The notes beneath the pieces were generated by a model that did not search any database, was not told the origin of the DNA, and was given only the letters and a program-made list of their open reading frames with translations. A program made the position numbers and the translations under genes. This document shows positions 17,230 to 26,597 of a stretch of 64,000 nucleotides of DNA, piece by piece. The stretch is from Desulfurococcales archaeon (lineage in GTDB: Archaea; Thermoproteota; Thermoprotei_A; Sulfolobales; Fervidicoccaceae), in the NCBI GenBank assembly GCA_009904015.1, contig WYEQ01000014.1, forward strand, positions 1-64,000. Reading direction: 5' to 3'. How positions within the stretch are numbered: position 1 is the stretch's first letter; every line of letters starts with the position of its first letter.

Positions 17230-17880
17230 ATGAATTCGGAAAAAACAGCTCTAACAAGCCTAAAGTTTTTATCAATGACAAACGCCATATACGAAGGAAT
17301 AGTGGTCTACGAGATTAACAATGAAAAAGTAGCTGACTTCCTAGGTGTAAGATGCGAGCAGAATACATGCGTTGGAGTAGTATACTATCCGTCAAGAGCC
17401 TATTTCTTTCTGAAGGAAAAAAACAATCCAGTTATAAAAGGGTCACTTATATTTACTAATCACCCAGGAGACCTCCTGGATTTCTTTAAGAACAAAGAAT
17501 TGGCTCTCGAAAACAATAATAACTGTTACTCAACAAGAAACTCTTTTCTAACGATTAGCTATGAGGGAGAAGCCCGTTTATTGGATAACGAGAGACTGGA
17601 GGTCAGGCTAATTCTGACGCGAATATGCGAGCAAAGATGGGAGAATTGCCTGCCTCTGAACAGATTCACAAACTTGTTGTTAGAGCTTCTAGTCAACGTA
17701 ACAAAACAGAAGTACTACTGCTTAATCAACGATTATGAAAACTACGAGAAGCTTAAGAAAATAAATGAATACATAATCGAGGTAATGAATAGACACGCCA
17801 AGGAAAGCCAAGCGTTACGGACAATAATGATAGAAGCCGAAGAAATAAAAAATAAATGGTCCACCTGCAATGAGCAGTGA
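17230..17880 (+). CDS. DUF447-like protein (possible flavin-binding fold)
   Basis: The 216-residue product begins with YEGIVVYEINNEKVADFLGVR and contains GSLIFTNHPGDLLDFF, which follow the pattern of DUF447, a split-barrel FMN-binding-like family. In methylotrophs and methanogens DUF447 genes sit beside a CitG-like gene in the tetrahydromethanopterin biosynthesis cluster, as here: the CitG-like gene overlaps the end of this one. The match is by pattern and context and is not strong. Function in this organism, if any relation exists, would be in pterin cofactor or related synthesis. Confidence 0.45.
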   Translation: MNSEKTALTSLKFLSMTNAIYEGIVVYEINNEKVADFLGVRCEQNTCVGVVYYPSRAYFFLKEKNNPVIKGSLIFTNHPGDLLDFFKNKELALENNNNCYSTRNSFLTISYEGEARLLDNERLEVRLILTRICEQRWENCLPLNRFTNLLLELLVNVTKQKYYCLINDYENYEKLKKINEYIIEVMNRHAKESQALRTIMIEAEEIKNKWSTCNEQ

Positions 17881-17885
17881 TAAAA

Positions 17886-18713
17886 ATGTACGGAAAACCA
17901 CAACTAGCCGCTTCTCTATCAATCGCCTTTGAGGCAACAGGCTGGAAAGGAGCGGGGACGGTGTCAAGGAGCAGGGACCAACCAGACAAGACGCTCCAGG
18001 ACTTCATAGTTACATCAGTAGCTTTTCAAGAACTGCTCAGAAAATCATGTTTAACAAAAGAGTACATGTTGCTCGAGATATTGAGAGAAACCTACGCTAT
18101 AGCCAACAAGAACATTGCTTCAGGAGAAATATTTCTTCTATACATCAACGCGTATACAGCATGCACAATTAGTGATGTAGATACAATGGATAAGAATGCC
18201 CTTGAGGCAACAAAGCTTGCAGTAAAACAGGGGCTAAAAGACTACCTGCTCTTTCTATCTCTACATAAACCCTCTTTCTATGGTAGATTCACCCACTCTT
18301 TCTACGAAAAAATAAGTTCATCCAAGACCTTCACGGAGATAACCGCGTTGGCGAAAAACATACCGTTTGACCCGGTTATCACTGAAGCTACAACGACCTT
18401 TCCCTTCACAAGAACTCTGGCTAAGAAACTATACAGTAAGCTTGGATGCACACTGCCGAGTAGCGGTGACATAGACGCTATCTACAGGTCGTTATGTGAA
18501 AGATACATTGATTATCTAACTTACCGTAAATATGGACTAGAGAAGGCGGTTACCGCCAAGAAAAAATGCATCGCCGGTGAAGAGCCTGGTCACAGCCTAG
18601 GCTCAATAGCTGATTTGGTCGGCGTTGTTCTTTACTACTATCTAAACGAGTGCCTCGCTAGTCGTTATGGTACGCTACGAAGATTGGGTGACCTTTTCTC
18701 GGGACCCTTTTAA
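17886..18713 (+). CDS. CitG/MdcB-like (triphosphoribosyl-dephospho-CoA synthase family)
   Basis: The 275-residue helical protein has ATGWKGAGTVSRSRDQPDKTLQDF in the position of the usual ALLEVSAPKPGNVHRFRDF segment and NKNIASGEIFLLYINAYTA in place of NTNLGIILLLAPL. The family makes the citrate/malonate lyase cofactor in bacteria, but archaeal members near DUF447 genes are linked to pterin cofactor synthesis. KPGNV is degraded here (WKGAGTV), so the substrate may differ. ATG 17886 is preferred as GTGAT lies just upstream. The 3' end overlaps the convergent 18658 gene by 56 bp. Confidence 0.6.
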   Translation: MYGKPQLAASLSIAFEATGWKGAGTVSRSRDQPDKTLQDFIVTSVAFQELLRKSCLTKEYMLLEILRETYAIANKNIASGEIFLLYINAYTACTISDVDTMDKNALEATKLAVKQGLKDYLLFLSLHKPSFYGRFTHSFYEKISSSKTFTEITALAKNIPFDPVITEATTTFPFTRTLAKKLYSKLGCTLPSSGDIDAIYRSLCERYIDYLTYRKYGLEKAVTAKKKCIAGEEPGHSLGSIADLVGVVLYYYLNECLASRYGTLRRLGDLFSGPF

Positions 18714-19899
18714 GTATGTTCTTTTGTGCTAGAACCTCTAGTATCTTGAGCGCCATTTCATTTGATATACCATTAGATATCTCCCTGGGCTCCACGCATC
18801 CATCCTCGTAGAGAATCCTTGATATTTCCCTCGAAACGGCCTCCGCGACTTTTCCTTTAAGAAATGGGTAGTAGTACTCTATCAGACCCCTCACAACCCT
18901 CTCGTCAACAACGCTCTGACGACAAAAGCTATACACATCCATTGATGAGACGTGATCGCCTATTATGCGTAAGAATTTAGGGAGAGACTCTAAGTACAGT
19001 ATAAGCCTGGTTCTGGCTTGGTAGGGGTCATCCAGCTTCAGAATTATGTTTAAGCCGTCAAGCATGAAGCTCAGTGCTCTGCGGGCCTTAATGTTGAGTA
19101 AGCTCATCAACAAGCTCTGAGACCCCAGCGCGCGCTTCTCTATATAGACATCTATGTTCATAAGTCGGCCTGTTTCGACAGCAGCTTTCCATGAAACAAG
19201 ATACAGGATTTCTAGTAACAACGTGGTTAACAAATAATCAAGGTGAGACTCGCTGAATGAAAAATCCCTGGGGCCAACGGATGAAATTCTACTTAGATAG
19301 TTATCTAGAAGGGGGAGAGCCCCTCCTCTTTGTTCTTTGCTACCCCTAAGAAGAATTCTTAATGGGCATCTTGAAACGTAGTTGAATATACACTCCGTTG
19401 AGCCCATGTATCTGTAGCAACCAGTTCTTTTAGCATGAACGGAACAATCATTAATTCTATGAGGTAAAGTAGCCTCGAGGGACTTTAAAACCCTCAGGTA
19501 GTTAATCACTATTGAGTGAGAGTAAAGAAAAAGAAATGGAACACTATGCAGACCATCTTCTATTATATTAATTGTAGCTCTCCTAGAAGTAACAAAGTAG
19601 GATCCCCTCCTCACACCGACAAACAACTCGTAATTCCTGTTCATAAGGTCTATGGTTAAGCCCTGACGGCTCAGCTCCTCGTCACTAAAAGATGAATTAC
19701 CTGAGGCGATTTGCTCCTTAAATCGCATTACTAAATCATAGTAAGGCCCACTCTCAACAAATCTAATTTTCCTAACACTAGAACTGAGAACAAAGCCTCG
19801 AACACAAGAATTTTTCTCCAAGCAATCGCCAAGCTTGTTGAGAAAAGAGCCGATATTCTCGTAGGTCGGCCTGAGAAGAGGGAAAGCATCCATCAGCAT
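18658..19899 (-). CDS. uncharacterised 413-residue protein
   Basis: I do not recognise this protein. It is mostly helical, with a cysteine-rich stretch (CSVHAKRTGCYRYMGSTECIFNYVSRCP, near residues 150-180) that might bind metal or iron-sulfur, and an end resembling a winged helix (GISNEMALKILEVLAQKNILKRVPRKG). Arrangement is convergent with the CitG-like gene and overlaps it tail to tail by 56 bp, which is unusual in a genome that otherwise keeps convergent genes nearly abutting. No partner or operon mate is adjacent on its strand. Confidence 0.6.
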   Translation of the reverse strand: MLMDAFPLLRPTYENIGSFLNKLGDCLEKNSCVRGFVLSSSVRKIRFVESGPYYDLVMRFKEQIASGNSSFSDEELSRQGLTIDLMNRNYELFVGVRRGSYFVTSRRATINIIEDGLHSVPFLFLYSHSIVINYLRVLKSLEATLPHRINDCSVHAKRTGCYRYMGSTECIFNYVSRCPLRILLRGSKEQRGGALPLLDNYLSRISSVGPRDFSFSESHLDYLLTTLLLEILYLVSWKAAVETGRLMNIDVYIEKRALGSQSLLMSLLNIKARRALSFMLDGLNIILKLDDPYQARTRLILYLESLPKFLRIIGDHVSSMDVYSFCRQSVVDERVVRGLIEYYYPFLKGKVAEAVSREISRILYEDGCVEPREISNGISNEMALKILEVLAQKNILKRVPRKGHPIFVAYHND

Positions 19900-20053
19900 A
19901 CTGCGTGACTGACTGCTCAGCTCTAACCGCCCATTCGCTGTTTTTTATTACATTTATTTATTTGAAGAGTTCAGCTTTATAATAAATAATCCTTTGAATA
20001 ACACTTAATAACTTGGGGACAACGATAGGATTTAAACAAAAAAGGAGTTGCTT

Positions 20054-21700
20054 ATGCACTGGATAGAGAAGGTTGTAGAAGAGCTTGAGAATTACATAGC
20101 GACAACCAAGAACAAGACCAAACAGGACACCATAATCATTAACGGAGGCCTAAGCGTATCTGGATTGCAACATATAGGTAGGCTAAGAGGGGAAATAATA
20201 ATAAGCGAAACCGTGAGAAAGTTGCTTGAAAGAAAAGGATACAGAGTTAAGCAGTACCTAGTTCTATATACCCAAGACGCTTGGAAGGGGAAGGAATCAC
20301 AAGTCATGTCATTCGGAGACGAAAGAGAAGGAAGAAAATACGCAGGCTGGCCACTAATCAGGGTGCCAGACCCAAAGAAATGCCACGCAAACTGGGTTGA
20401 GCATTACTGGGAAGATTTTGGCGGCTACCTCGACAAATTCACTGATGGAAAAATAGAGGTAGTAACGACGACGGAACTTTACAAAACCAAACTAAAAGAC
20501 ATAGTAAAAGAAGCCATAAATAAGAAGGAGAAGCTTCGAATAACAATAAACAAGTATAGAGGAAGAAACCCGTATCCCGAGGAATGGATACCGTTCGAAC
20601 CAATATGCGATAAGTGCGGAAGGATAGATAAAGCGAAAGCCATCAAGTACTACCCCGACACAGAGGAGGTTGAGTACATATGCGAGAACTGTGGCCATAG
20701 AGGAAAAACATCGATAGCTAATGGTAAACTTAACTGGAGGATTGAATGGGCGTCAATATGGAAGGTCCTGAACATTGATTTCGAGCCCTTCGGTAAGGAC
20801 CACGCTACTCCGGGTGGAAGCCGTGATAGCTGCGTTGATTTATCAATAAACGTCTTCGAGACCAAGCCTCCCATGGGGCTAGCATACGAATGGGTATCAC
20901 TAAGAGTAAACGGCAAGGAATTTGATATGGGAAGCAGTGATTTCCTGGGCATAACCCCAAAGGATTGGTACCAGGTGGCTCACCCAGAGGTTCTGAGGTA
21001 TCTATACCTCAAGGAACACCCAAGAAGAAAAGTAGTAATTGACATGACGCTTATACCGAACTACTACGAGGAGTTCTACAGAGCAGAGAGTCTTTACTAC
21101 GACGCGATGAAGACTCATGGAAACCTGGAATCACTGCCTGAAAACGAATACGAAATAGCGAAGACATATGAGCTGAGCATGCTTGAGCCAATACCAAGCG
21201 AAAAGCCCATACAGCCCTCATACCTAACAATAGCACTGGCCGTACAGCTAGTGCCCACAGACAATCTCGCTGAAAACGTCGTGAAAAGACTGAAAAGCTC
21301 AAGGATCATCCCCCAGGAATTAAGACCATTCGACAAAAAGAGAATAACGGATATTGCGTGGAGGGCTAAGAACTGGGTTGAGAAATATGCATCGCCTCAG
21401 ATAAGGTTCACGCTTCTCCAGCAACTTAGCGAGGAGTTAAAGGCTAAGCTGATGTACCGCGATTTACTGCTCAGATTGGGAGAGGAGCTTCTAAAGCTGG
21501 GAGAAAACTGGAGCGAGGAATCAATTAAAGATGTCATGATAAAGGTTACACAAGGCCTTAAAGACGACGAGAAAAAAGCGTTTTACAAGGAGTTTTACAT
21601 AATAATAATAGGGAAGGAGTTCGGGCCTAGAGCAGCGCCACTGATAGAGATACTTGGACAGGATTTCGTGAAGAAAAGATTCATAGAAGACTTATCGTAA
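20054..21700 (+). CDS. lysS: class I lysyl-tRNA synthetase
   Basis: The 548-residue enzyme has the class I Rossmann core with SVSGLQHIGRLRGE (HIGR at residues 40-43), a zinc knuckle pair (CDKCGR...CENCGH) and an alpha-helical anticodon-binding cage domain. ATG 20054 is chosen because GGAG (20044-20047) lies 6 nt before it, too close for the TTG at 20048. The position of KMSKS is occupied by FDMGSSDF (residues 290-297), without either lysine. Normal class I LysRS length. No class II gene is in the window. Confidence 0.93.
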   Translation: MHWIEKVVEELENYIATTKNKTKQDTIIINGGLSVSGLQHIGRLRGEIIISETVRKLLERKGYRVKQYLVLYTQDAWKGKESQVMSFGDEREGRKYAGWPLIRVPDPKKCHANWVEHYWEDFGGYLDKFTDGKIEVVTTTELYKTKLKDIVKEAINKKEKLRITINKYRGRNPYPEEWIPFEPICDKCGRIDKAKAIKYYPDTEEVEYICENCGHRGKTSIANGKLNWRIEWASIWKVLNIDFEPFGKDHATPGGSRDSCVDLSINVFETKPPMGLAYEWVSLRVNGKEFDMGSSDFLGITPKDWYQVAHPEVLRYLYLKEHPRRKVVIDMTLIPNYYEEFYRAESLYYDAMKTHGNLESLPENEYEIAKTYELSMLEPIPSEKPIQPSYLTIALAVQLVPTDNLAENVVKRLKSSRIIPQELRPFDKKRITDIAWRAKNWVEKYASPQIRFTLLQQLSEELKAKLMYRDLLLRLGEELLKLGENWSEESIKDVMIKVTQGLKDDEKKAFYKEFYIIIIGKEFGPRAAPLIEILGQDFVKKRFIEDLS

Positions 21701-21713
21701 AGGTCAGACTCAG

Positions 21714-22724
21714 TCAAGCCAGGATAATTCTTGATAATTGACTAAGCAAGAAATCTTTCTCACCCAACAAGAGATGCAACAAAGCAAGAGGGACGCTAGG
21801 CGAAAACGGATAGCTGGCAAAAGCTTTACGCGAGGCCTTCATCACTTTTTCACTCATCTTTAAACCCGCTTCGTGGTCAAGCTCAAAAATGCTTTTCTGG
21901 CCTTCAACCACAAATCCATAGTAATCCAGAACTTTAACGTATAAGTTAACTAAAGTCTTCTCGTCGGGAGTCAAGCCAAGAAGCTCCAAGCCATAACAAC
22001 CAGTCCTGCCCAGCTTCTCGAAGAATTCAGGGAACCCGCCTCTAGCAAGAACATATGAAGATGCCGTTCTAAGCAAGTTTAGGTCTATGTAGGGACAGAC
22101 TATTTCGCGTGGACTTGGAGAGAAGGGGGAATCCGGCATTTTCTCCACTACTGTGTTAAGAGCCATGAAATAGTAGAAAACCTCGGCTGTCGCTAAATCG
22201 ATGTTCTCCTCGATTAAATCAGCCTTACCTAACAGGAAGTTCCTGTAGACAGGATCTTCAATGAGCTGTGCCAGCGTCATGAGCTCTTTCGTCGATGAAG
22301 CTTTAAGAGTCGCTTTACGCGAGCAAAGCTCCTCAACAGCTGAGGGGCTTATGGTTAAAAAAGCATTTTTGTAATACTCAAGCAACTGATAACACCTGTT
22401 TAAGTAAGCTCTGTATATATGGAATAACTCTTTAACAAATATGGGAAGCAGGGATACTTTTATGTAATAAGCATCGCTTTCAGGAACAAGACTCAATAGT
22501 ATATTTATTTCTTTCTTATAGAAACTCCTAATGGATAGGTCTATTATCCTTGGGTCAGAAGTAAAGGGTATATGGCTGGACAGCCTAGTGCCTCTCAAGC
22601 TATTTATGTAACTTTTCAGGTCACGGGCGGATTCTATCTCCTTAACCTTGTCCTGGCTTAGAAGTCTGGTTAACCAGCTATAAGCTTTAGGCAAAAACCA
22701 GGAATAACTGTAAGCCCTAATCAT
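21714..22724 (-). CDS. atpC: A/V-type ATP synthase subunit C (AC39 family)
   Basis: The 336-residue, almost entirely helical protein fits the AC39/subunit C family that connects the central stalk to the membrane ring. The family repeats of a helix after AR and the ExxN-type middle (RIIDLSIRSFYKKEINILLSLV) are visible. ATG 22724 overlaps the TGA of the preceding gene by 4 nt (ATGA), so longer alternatives starting up to 22757 were rejected. Together with the coiled-coil gene it forms the end of the tmcA operon, an unusual place for ATPase subunits. Confidence 0.7.
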   Translation of the reverse strand: MIRAYSYSWFLPKAYSWLTRLLSQDKVKEIESARDLKSYINSLRGTRLSSHIPFTSDPRIIDLSIRSFYKKEINILLSLVPESDAYYIKVSLLPIFVKELFHIYRAYLNRCYQLLEYYKNAFLTISPSAVEELCSRKATLKASSTKELMTLAQLIEDPVYRNFLLGKADLIEENIDLATAEVFYYFMALNTVVEKMPDSPFSPSPREIVCPYIDLNLLRTASSYVLARGGFPEFFEKLGRTGCYGLELLGLTPDEKTLVNLYVKVLDYYGFVVEGQKSIFELDHEAGLKMSEKVMKASRKAFASYPFSPSVPLALLHLLLGEKDFLLSQLSRIILA

Positions 22725-23059
22725 AATCCCAGTAACCTCAGCGCCTCTTTGAAGCACTCCTCAACGGCCTTATCCTCGTTTTTCTTTGCGAGCTCCAATA
22801 GCCTCTCCATCAAGGACTTTTTCTCGATAGCCTTGATTTCCTCTATTCTCTTTTTCTCCTCTATAACCTGCTTCATCAACTCGTCTTTTACGGCCTCAAC
22901 AAGTTGCTCTGCAAGCAGGGTTATCGCTCTTCCCTCTCTATCTCCAATCTCTATCAGCGTGCTGGAGCCTCTTCTAATGACATCTTTCTTTATTTCCTCT
23001 ACCTTTCTCTCAAAATCAACTAGTGCTTTTATCAGCTCAGCGGCCAACGAGGCGCTCAT
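22721..23059 (-). CDS. small coiled-coil ATPase stalk subunit (H/G-like)
   Basis: The 112-residue protein is highly charged with long amphipathic helices (DFERKVEEIKKDVIRRG, EEKKRIEEIKAIEKKSLMERLLEL), the profile of peripheral stalk subunit H (AhaH) of archaeal A-type ATPases. Sequence alone cannot exclude other coiled-coil proteins, but the 4-nt overlap with atpC makes the assignment likely. The stop of trmI lies 41 nt upstream. Start ATG 23059; a GTG at 23071 is possible. Confidence 0.6.
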   Translation of the reverse strand: MSASLAAELIKALVDFERKVEEIKKDVIRRGSSTLIEIGDREGRAITLLAEQLVEAVKDELMKQVIEEKKRIEEIKAIEKKSLMERLLELAKKNEDKAVEECFKEALRLLGL

Positions 23060-23100
23060 ACAGATAATCACTCTTGTAGAATAAATTCAATGATGCGATG

Positions 23101-23898
23101 CTATATAACTATTTTTCTCGCGAAGACAATATAGCCAGTATGAACAACTTGTACAGATATGGGTCTAATCGCGTCAGGGTTAACCTCGTATTCCCTATTC
23201 ATTATCTCAACTATTCTTATGAGGCCAAAACCGCTTGTTTTCAGAGACTTGGCTACTCTAACAACCTGATTTACTGTCGGCACAAAGATGACCAGCTTTC
23301 CGCCCGGGGCCAGGGCCTTCCACGCGTGATCGAGCACCCCCCAAGGATCAGGGACATCTAGGAACCCCGCTGAAGCATCAGCTACGGGAATACCGTTCTT
23401 TATGTCATGGTTGAAAAGCACAACGTTCTGCTCACACCCAGTTAATCTGACATTCTGCATTGTTACTTCAAGAGCTTTTGGATTAATATCAAAGCCATAT
23501 ACAATTCCTCCGGGAGCTACACGGCAGGCTAACAGCATAGTCAGAAAACCTGAGCCAACGCCCGCCTCGAAAACCTTGTCACCGCTCCTAACACCCGCAT
23601 ACTCTACTATGTAAGCTGAGTCCTTCGGGTATATGACCTGCGTGATTCTTTCACAATAATTGAGCTGAAGGTCAAATAATGTTGGCTTAAAAATAGCGAC
23701 TGTATGCCCAGCCGTAGTTTTGATTATTGAGCCTTGCGGCTTACCAATTACGTCATTGTGCCTGACAACACCATACTTCGTCATTGTTTCCTTGTTTTTT
23801 TCCAGCTTGAATACTCTGGTCTCGCCGTCGGGGAGCTCGATAAGAACAAAATCCCCTGGCTCAAAAACCGTAATGCCAGACACTTCATCCCCCTCCAA
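23101..23898 (-). CDS. trmI: tRNA (adenine-N1)-methyltransferase TrmI
   Basis: This 265-residue Rossmann methyltransferase matches the Trm61/TrmI family: an N-terminal beta-barrel region to about residue 80 (FEPGDFVLIELPDG), VFEAGVGSGFLTMLLA as SAM motif I, DINPKALE, and the loop FLDVPDPWGVLDHAWKALAPGG, where DVPDPW is typical of the family. In archaea it forms m1A57/58 in the T-loop, important for heat stability of tRNA. It overlaps the end of tmcA by 14 nt, so the two tRNA modification genes are cotranscribed. Confidence 0.93.
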   Translation of the reverse strand: MEGDEVSGITVFEPGDFVLIELPDGETRVFKLEKNKETMTKYGVVRHNDVIGKPQGSIIKTTAGHTVAIFKPTLFDLQLNYCERITQVIYPKDSAYIVEYAGVRSGDKVFEAGVGSGFLTMLLACRVAPGGIVYGFDINPKALEVTMQNVRLTGCEQNVVLFNHDIKNGIPVADASAGFLDVPDPWGVLDHAWKALAPGGKLVIFVPTVNQVVRVAKSLKTSGFGLIRIVEIMNREYEVNPDAIRPISVQVVHTGYIVFARKIVI

Positions 23899-26431
23899 GC
23901 TGATTGAGGTAAAGGCCTATCTCTGAGCCAATGTCCTTGTTAAACAAAAACAACAAGAACTTACTGGCTACCTCCTTGAGCATAAGCATTGCCTTTGTAT
24001 CACCGATTGACAGCTCCTTGGATACCGACTCCCAGTCCCTGCCCTGCAGAACCTTGGCTATAAGAAGTTTTTCTTCAAGCTCAGATAACCTGAAGTTAAG
24101 GTAATCTCTATGCATAAAATAGTAACAAGCAAGCTTATACATAACGTCGGATACAGCCTCGTAAGTCATGGGTCCATAAGAGTATATCCATAGCCTATCA
24201 ACATTAATCGGATTCATCTCAAGAGGCCGTGGATTAGTGCTGTTTATGCTTGTTAATAACACGTATGCAACATCAAGCTCCAAATCACGGTAAGTGTCTC
24301 TTAGAGAGTATATTAGCTTTTCAAGGAAGACAGAGGCGCCTATACCTATTATTTTTCTAGCTGTCTCCGATAACGGGTAAATGACAAGAAGGGTGTACTC
24401 ACCGCTGACAGGGTTTCTATCGGGGCTCATGTGTATTGGAACAAAACCGTTTTTTAACCAGAACTTAAGAAGCTTGCTGTTCACGCCGAAACCACTTCCC
24501 ACCCAGTCAAGCCCCTTGATCCTAGCCTCATTAATCAGCTGCTTCAACAAGAAGCTACCTATACCCATGCTTTGTACCTTGGGGTGCGTCGCTATCCTGA
24601 CTATTCTGTAACCGACGGTTTTGCCGGCCTCCCATAATCTAAGATGCTTAAGAATCCTATCAGGAATTATGTTCCCGGGGACCTTGTTTCCCCTTAGAAG
24701 CGAGTAAATAGTGTTTTCGTCGAGCCCGCCCTCAACAGCTATTTGCAGAGCTCCTACGATTTTTCCTGTAGAAGTCCTCGCTGACCTAACTAGGTGATGG
24801 GGAGCATCAGCGAGCAAGCCTAGATCATCTGGCTGGTTTCTATAATGAGCTAAAACGTAGATTCCGAAAAGCTCGCGTAAGTCTTTTTCTTTTTTATCTG
24901 TAAACAGCTCTTCCGGGGAAACCTCTTCGTATTGTAAGTAGCCTTCTCTAATCGCTTTTATATCATTTTCATCCAGCTCTGCTGGCTCAGCATTAAGAAG
25001 CAAAGCTCTGTATAGCCATGACTCTATTGGGTCTCCCTCCCCGTACCTGATAGGCGTTTCCATGTGGTATTCCCTGAGGAATACGTCGCTTCTGTTTCTT
25101 AGTTCTCCTAGAAACCTTATCGAGAACCCTCTACCAGCTCCCTCATAACCATGTATTGTTGCAGTAAATATGACTTTGTCGTGAGACTCGAATATTCTGT
25201 GAAGCTGCGGCACATGGATACCTGAAGCTTCATCGACAGCTACTATATCCCCGTTAATCCGTGGTATATCAAGAGGCCTCCAGTACTCAATGCTGAACTT
25301 GTCCGTCTTAACCTCAACCACGTATCCCTCCTTTCTGAATACCTTGAGCTCAATTCCCAGCGCTTCAGCCGCCTTAATAGCTAAGCTAAATAGGCTAGCC
25401 ACGTTGCCTGGCTCCGGTGCAGTTAGGAGTATTCGGACCTTGTTTCTGAACTTTGAATAATGAATAGCTAAGCCAACCAGCGCTATCCCGAGTGCACATG
25501 ACTTCCCCCTACCCCTATCGGCCGTCACAACTAGAGCAATCTTCTTAGCCTTGAAAGGCTTAGCGAAAAGCTCCTCTACTAGTTTCAAAAACTCAACTTG
25601 GTCTTGCGTTAAAGCCAGTTTGTAAATCTCCTCTGGAAAAACTGTCTCCTTTGGAATCACTATGTTTCTGCTACTTGTCTCGAGAGGTCTAGCTACTTTG
25701 CCTGCATATATAACTTTTTTCCTGACAACATCATATATAACCACGTTATCAGCGCTGGTCATCGTGAATTTAAACCACCTGATAAACACATGTCTAGGCT
25801 CATTGAAACCGGGCACCAAAAGCTTTTGTTTAAAGATAGTTAGCTTTGAGTCCCATGACGACCACTCAGGCACAAGCAAGACTATTAGCCCTCCTCCTCT
25901 GACGATCTCCACTAGCCTACCAATATCATTCGGCTTAAGATCATCGTTTAGGTCTAGGACGAGGACATCGAAGGTTGTTCCTAGATATCTATCCGTTTTT
26001 TCATAAACATCGATTACTCTATTCACGCCTTCCTTTTTTCCTGTAGTTTTCTTCATGTACAACCTGAATGTTTCTTTCCTTATCCTGGAAGAATCAAACT
26101 CATCGTGATACATGTATAGAACTGAGACCTCGCCGCCCCTCTCCTTGCTAATAAACCTGCTGATGCTTGATACTATAACCCCCGCTAGTAATCCCTGGAG
26201 CTCAGGAGAGCCGCCGCTGAGCACAATCATTTGTCTATAGTTGTTCTTCAGGCACTTCGCTTGTCTACTTTTAATTCTCCTAACAAGGTTAATCTCCTCC
26301 TTGCCTAGCATTTCCTTGGAAGACTCTATAGCGCTGACAGCAATGTTTTCTATCTCTTCCCTTGATAATCGTAGATGCTGAGACTCTTGGACGATACCTA
26401 TGGATTCTCCAGGCTCCTCAGAACTAGACAT
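23885..26431 (-). CDS. tmcA: RNA cytidine acetyltransferase TmcA/Kre33-like
   Basis: The 848-residue enzyme forms N4-acetylcytidine with acetyl-CoA and ATP. It has a long N-terminal domain, an RNA helicase-like ATPase module with ADRGRGKS as P-loop (about residue 300), DEASGIHVPQL as Walker B (about 395), then a GNAT acetyltransferase domain with RIATHPKVQSMGIGSFLLKQL, and a C-terminal RNA-binding region. Hyperthermophilic archaea acetylate both tRNA and rRNA, which raises heat resistance. ATG 26431 (MSSSEEPGES) is preferred over the extension to 26461. It heads the tmcA-trmI-atpH-atpC unit. Confidence 0.93.
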   Translation of the reverse strand: MSSSEEPGESIGIVQESQHLRLSREEIENIAVSAIESSKEMLGKEEINLVRRIKSRQAKCLKNNYRQMIVLSGGSPELQGLLAGVIVSSISRFISKERGGEVSVLYMYHDEFDSSRIRKETFRLYMKKTTGKKEGVNRVIDVYEKTDRYLGTTFDVLVLDLNDDLKPNDIGRLVEIVRGGGLIVLLVPEWSSWDSKLTIFKQKLLVPGFNEPRHVFIRWFKFTMTSADNVVIYDVVRKKVIYAGKVARPLETSSRNIVIPKETVFPEEIYKLALTQDQVEFLKLVEELFAKPFKAKKIALVVTADRGRGKSCALGIALVGLAIHYSKFRNKVRILLTAPEPGNVASLFSLAIKAAEALGIELKVFRKEGYVVEVKTDKFSIEYWRPLDIPRINGDIVAVDEASGIHVPQLHRIFESHDKVIFTATIHGYEGAGRGFSIRFLGELRNRSDVFLREYHMETPIRYGEGDPIESWLYRALLLNAEPAELDENDIKAIREGYLQYEEVSPEELFTDKKEKDLRELFGIYVLAHYRNQPDDLGLLADAPHHLVRSARTSTGKIVGALQIAVEGGLDENTIYSLLRGNKVPGNIIPDRILKHLRLWEAGKTVGYRIVRIATHPKVQSMGIGSFLLKQLINEARIKGLDWVGSGFGVNSKLLKFWLKNGFVPIHMSPDRNPVSGEYTLLVIYPLSETARKIIGIGASVFLEKLIYSLRDTYRDLELDVAYVLLTSINSTNPRPLEMNPINVDRLWIYSYGPMTYEAVSDVMYKLACYYFMHRDYLNFRLSELEEKLLIAKVLQGRDWESVSKELSIGDTKAMLMLKEVASKFLLFLFNKDIGSEIGLYLNQLGGG

Positions 26432-26597
26432 GCAAAACCACGCCGACAATATATGTTTCACAAAGAATATTATTGCATTGCTGTTATTATCTTTCAGCCC
26501 TCGTTTGTAATTAATAATTTAAATAGCAAAATTTTTTGCTGCATTCTCGAGAATTGATAAGCTTATAAAGTCAACCGGAGACATAGAATATAAAGAG

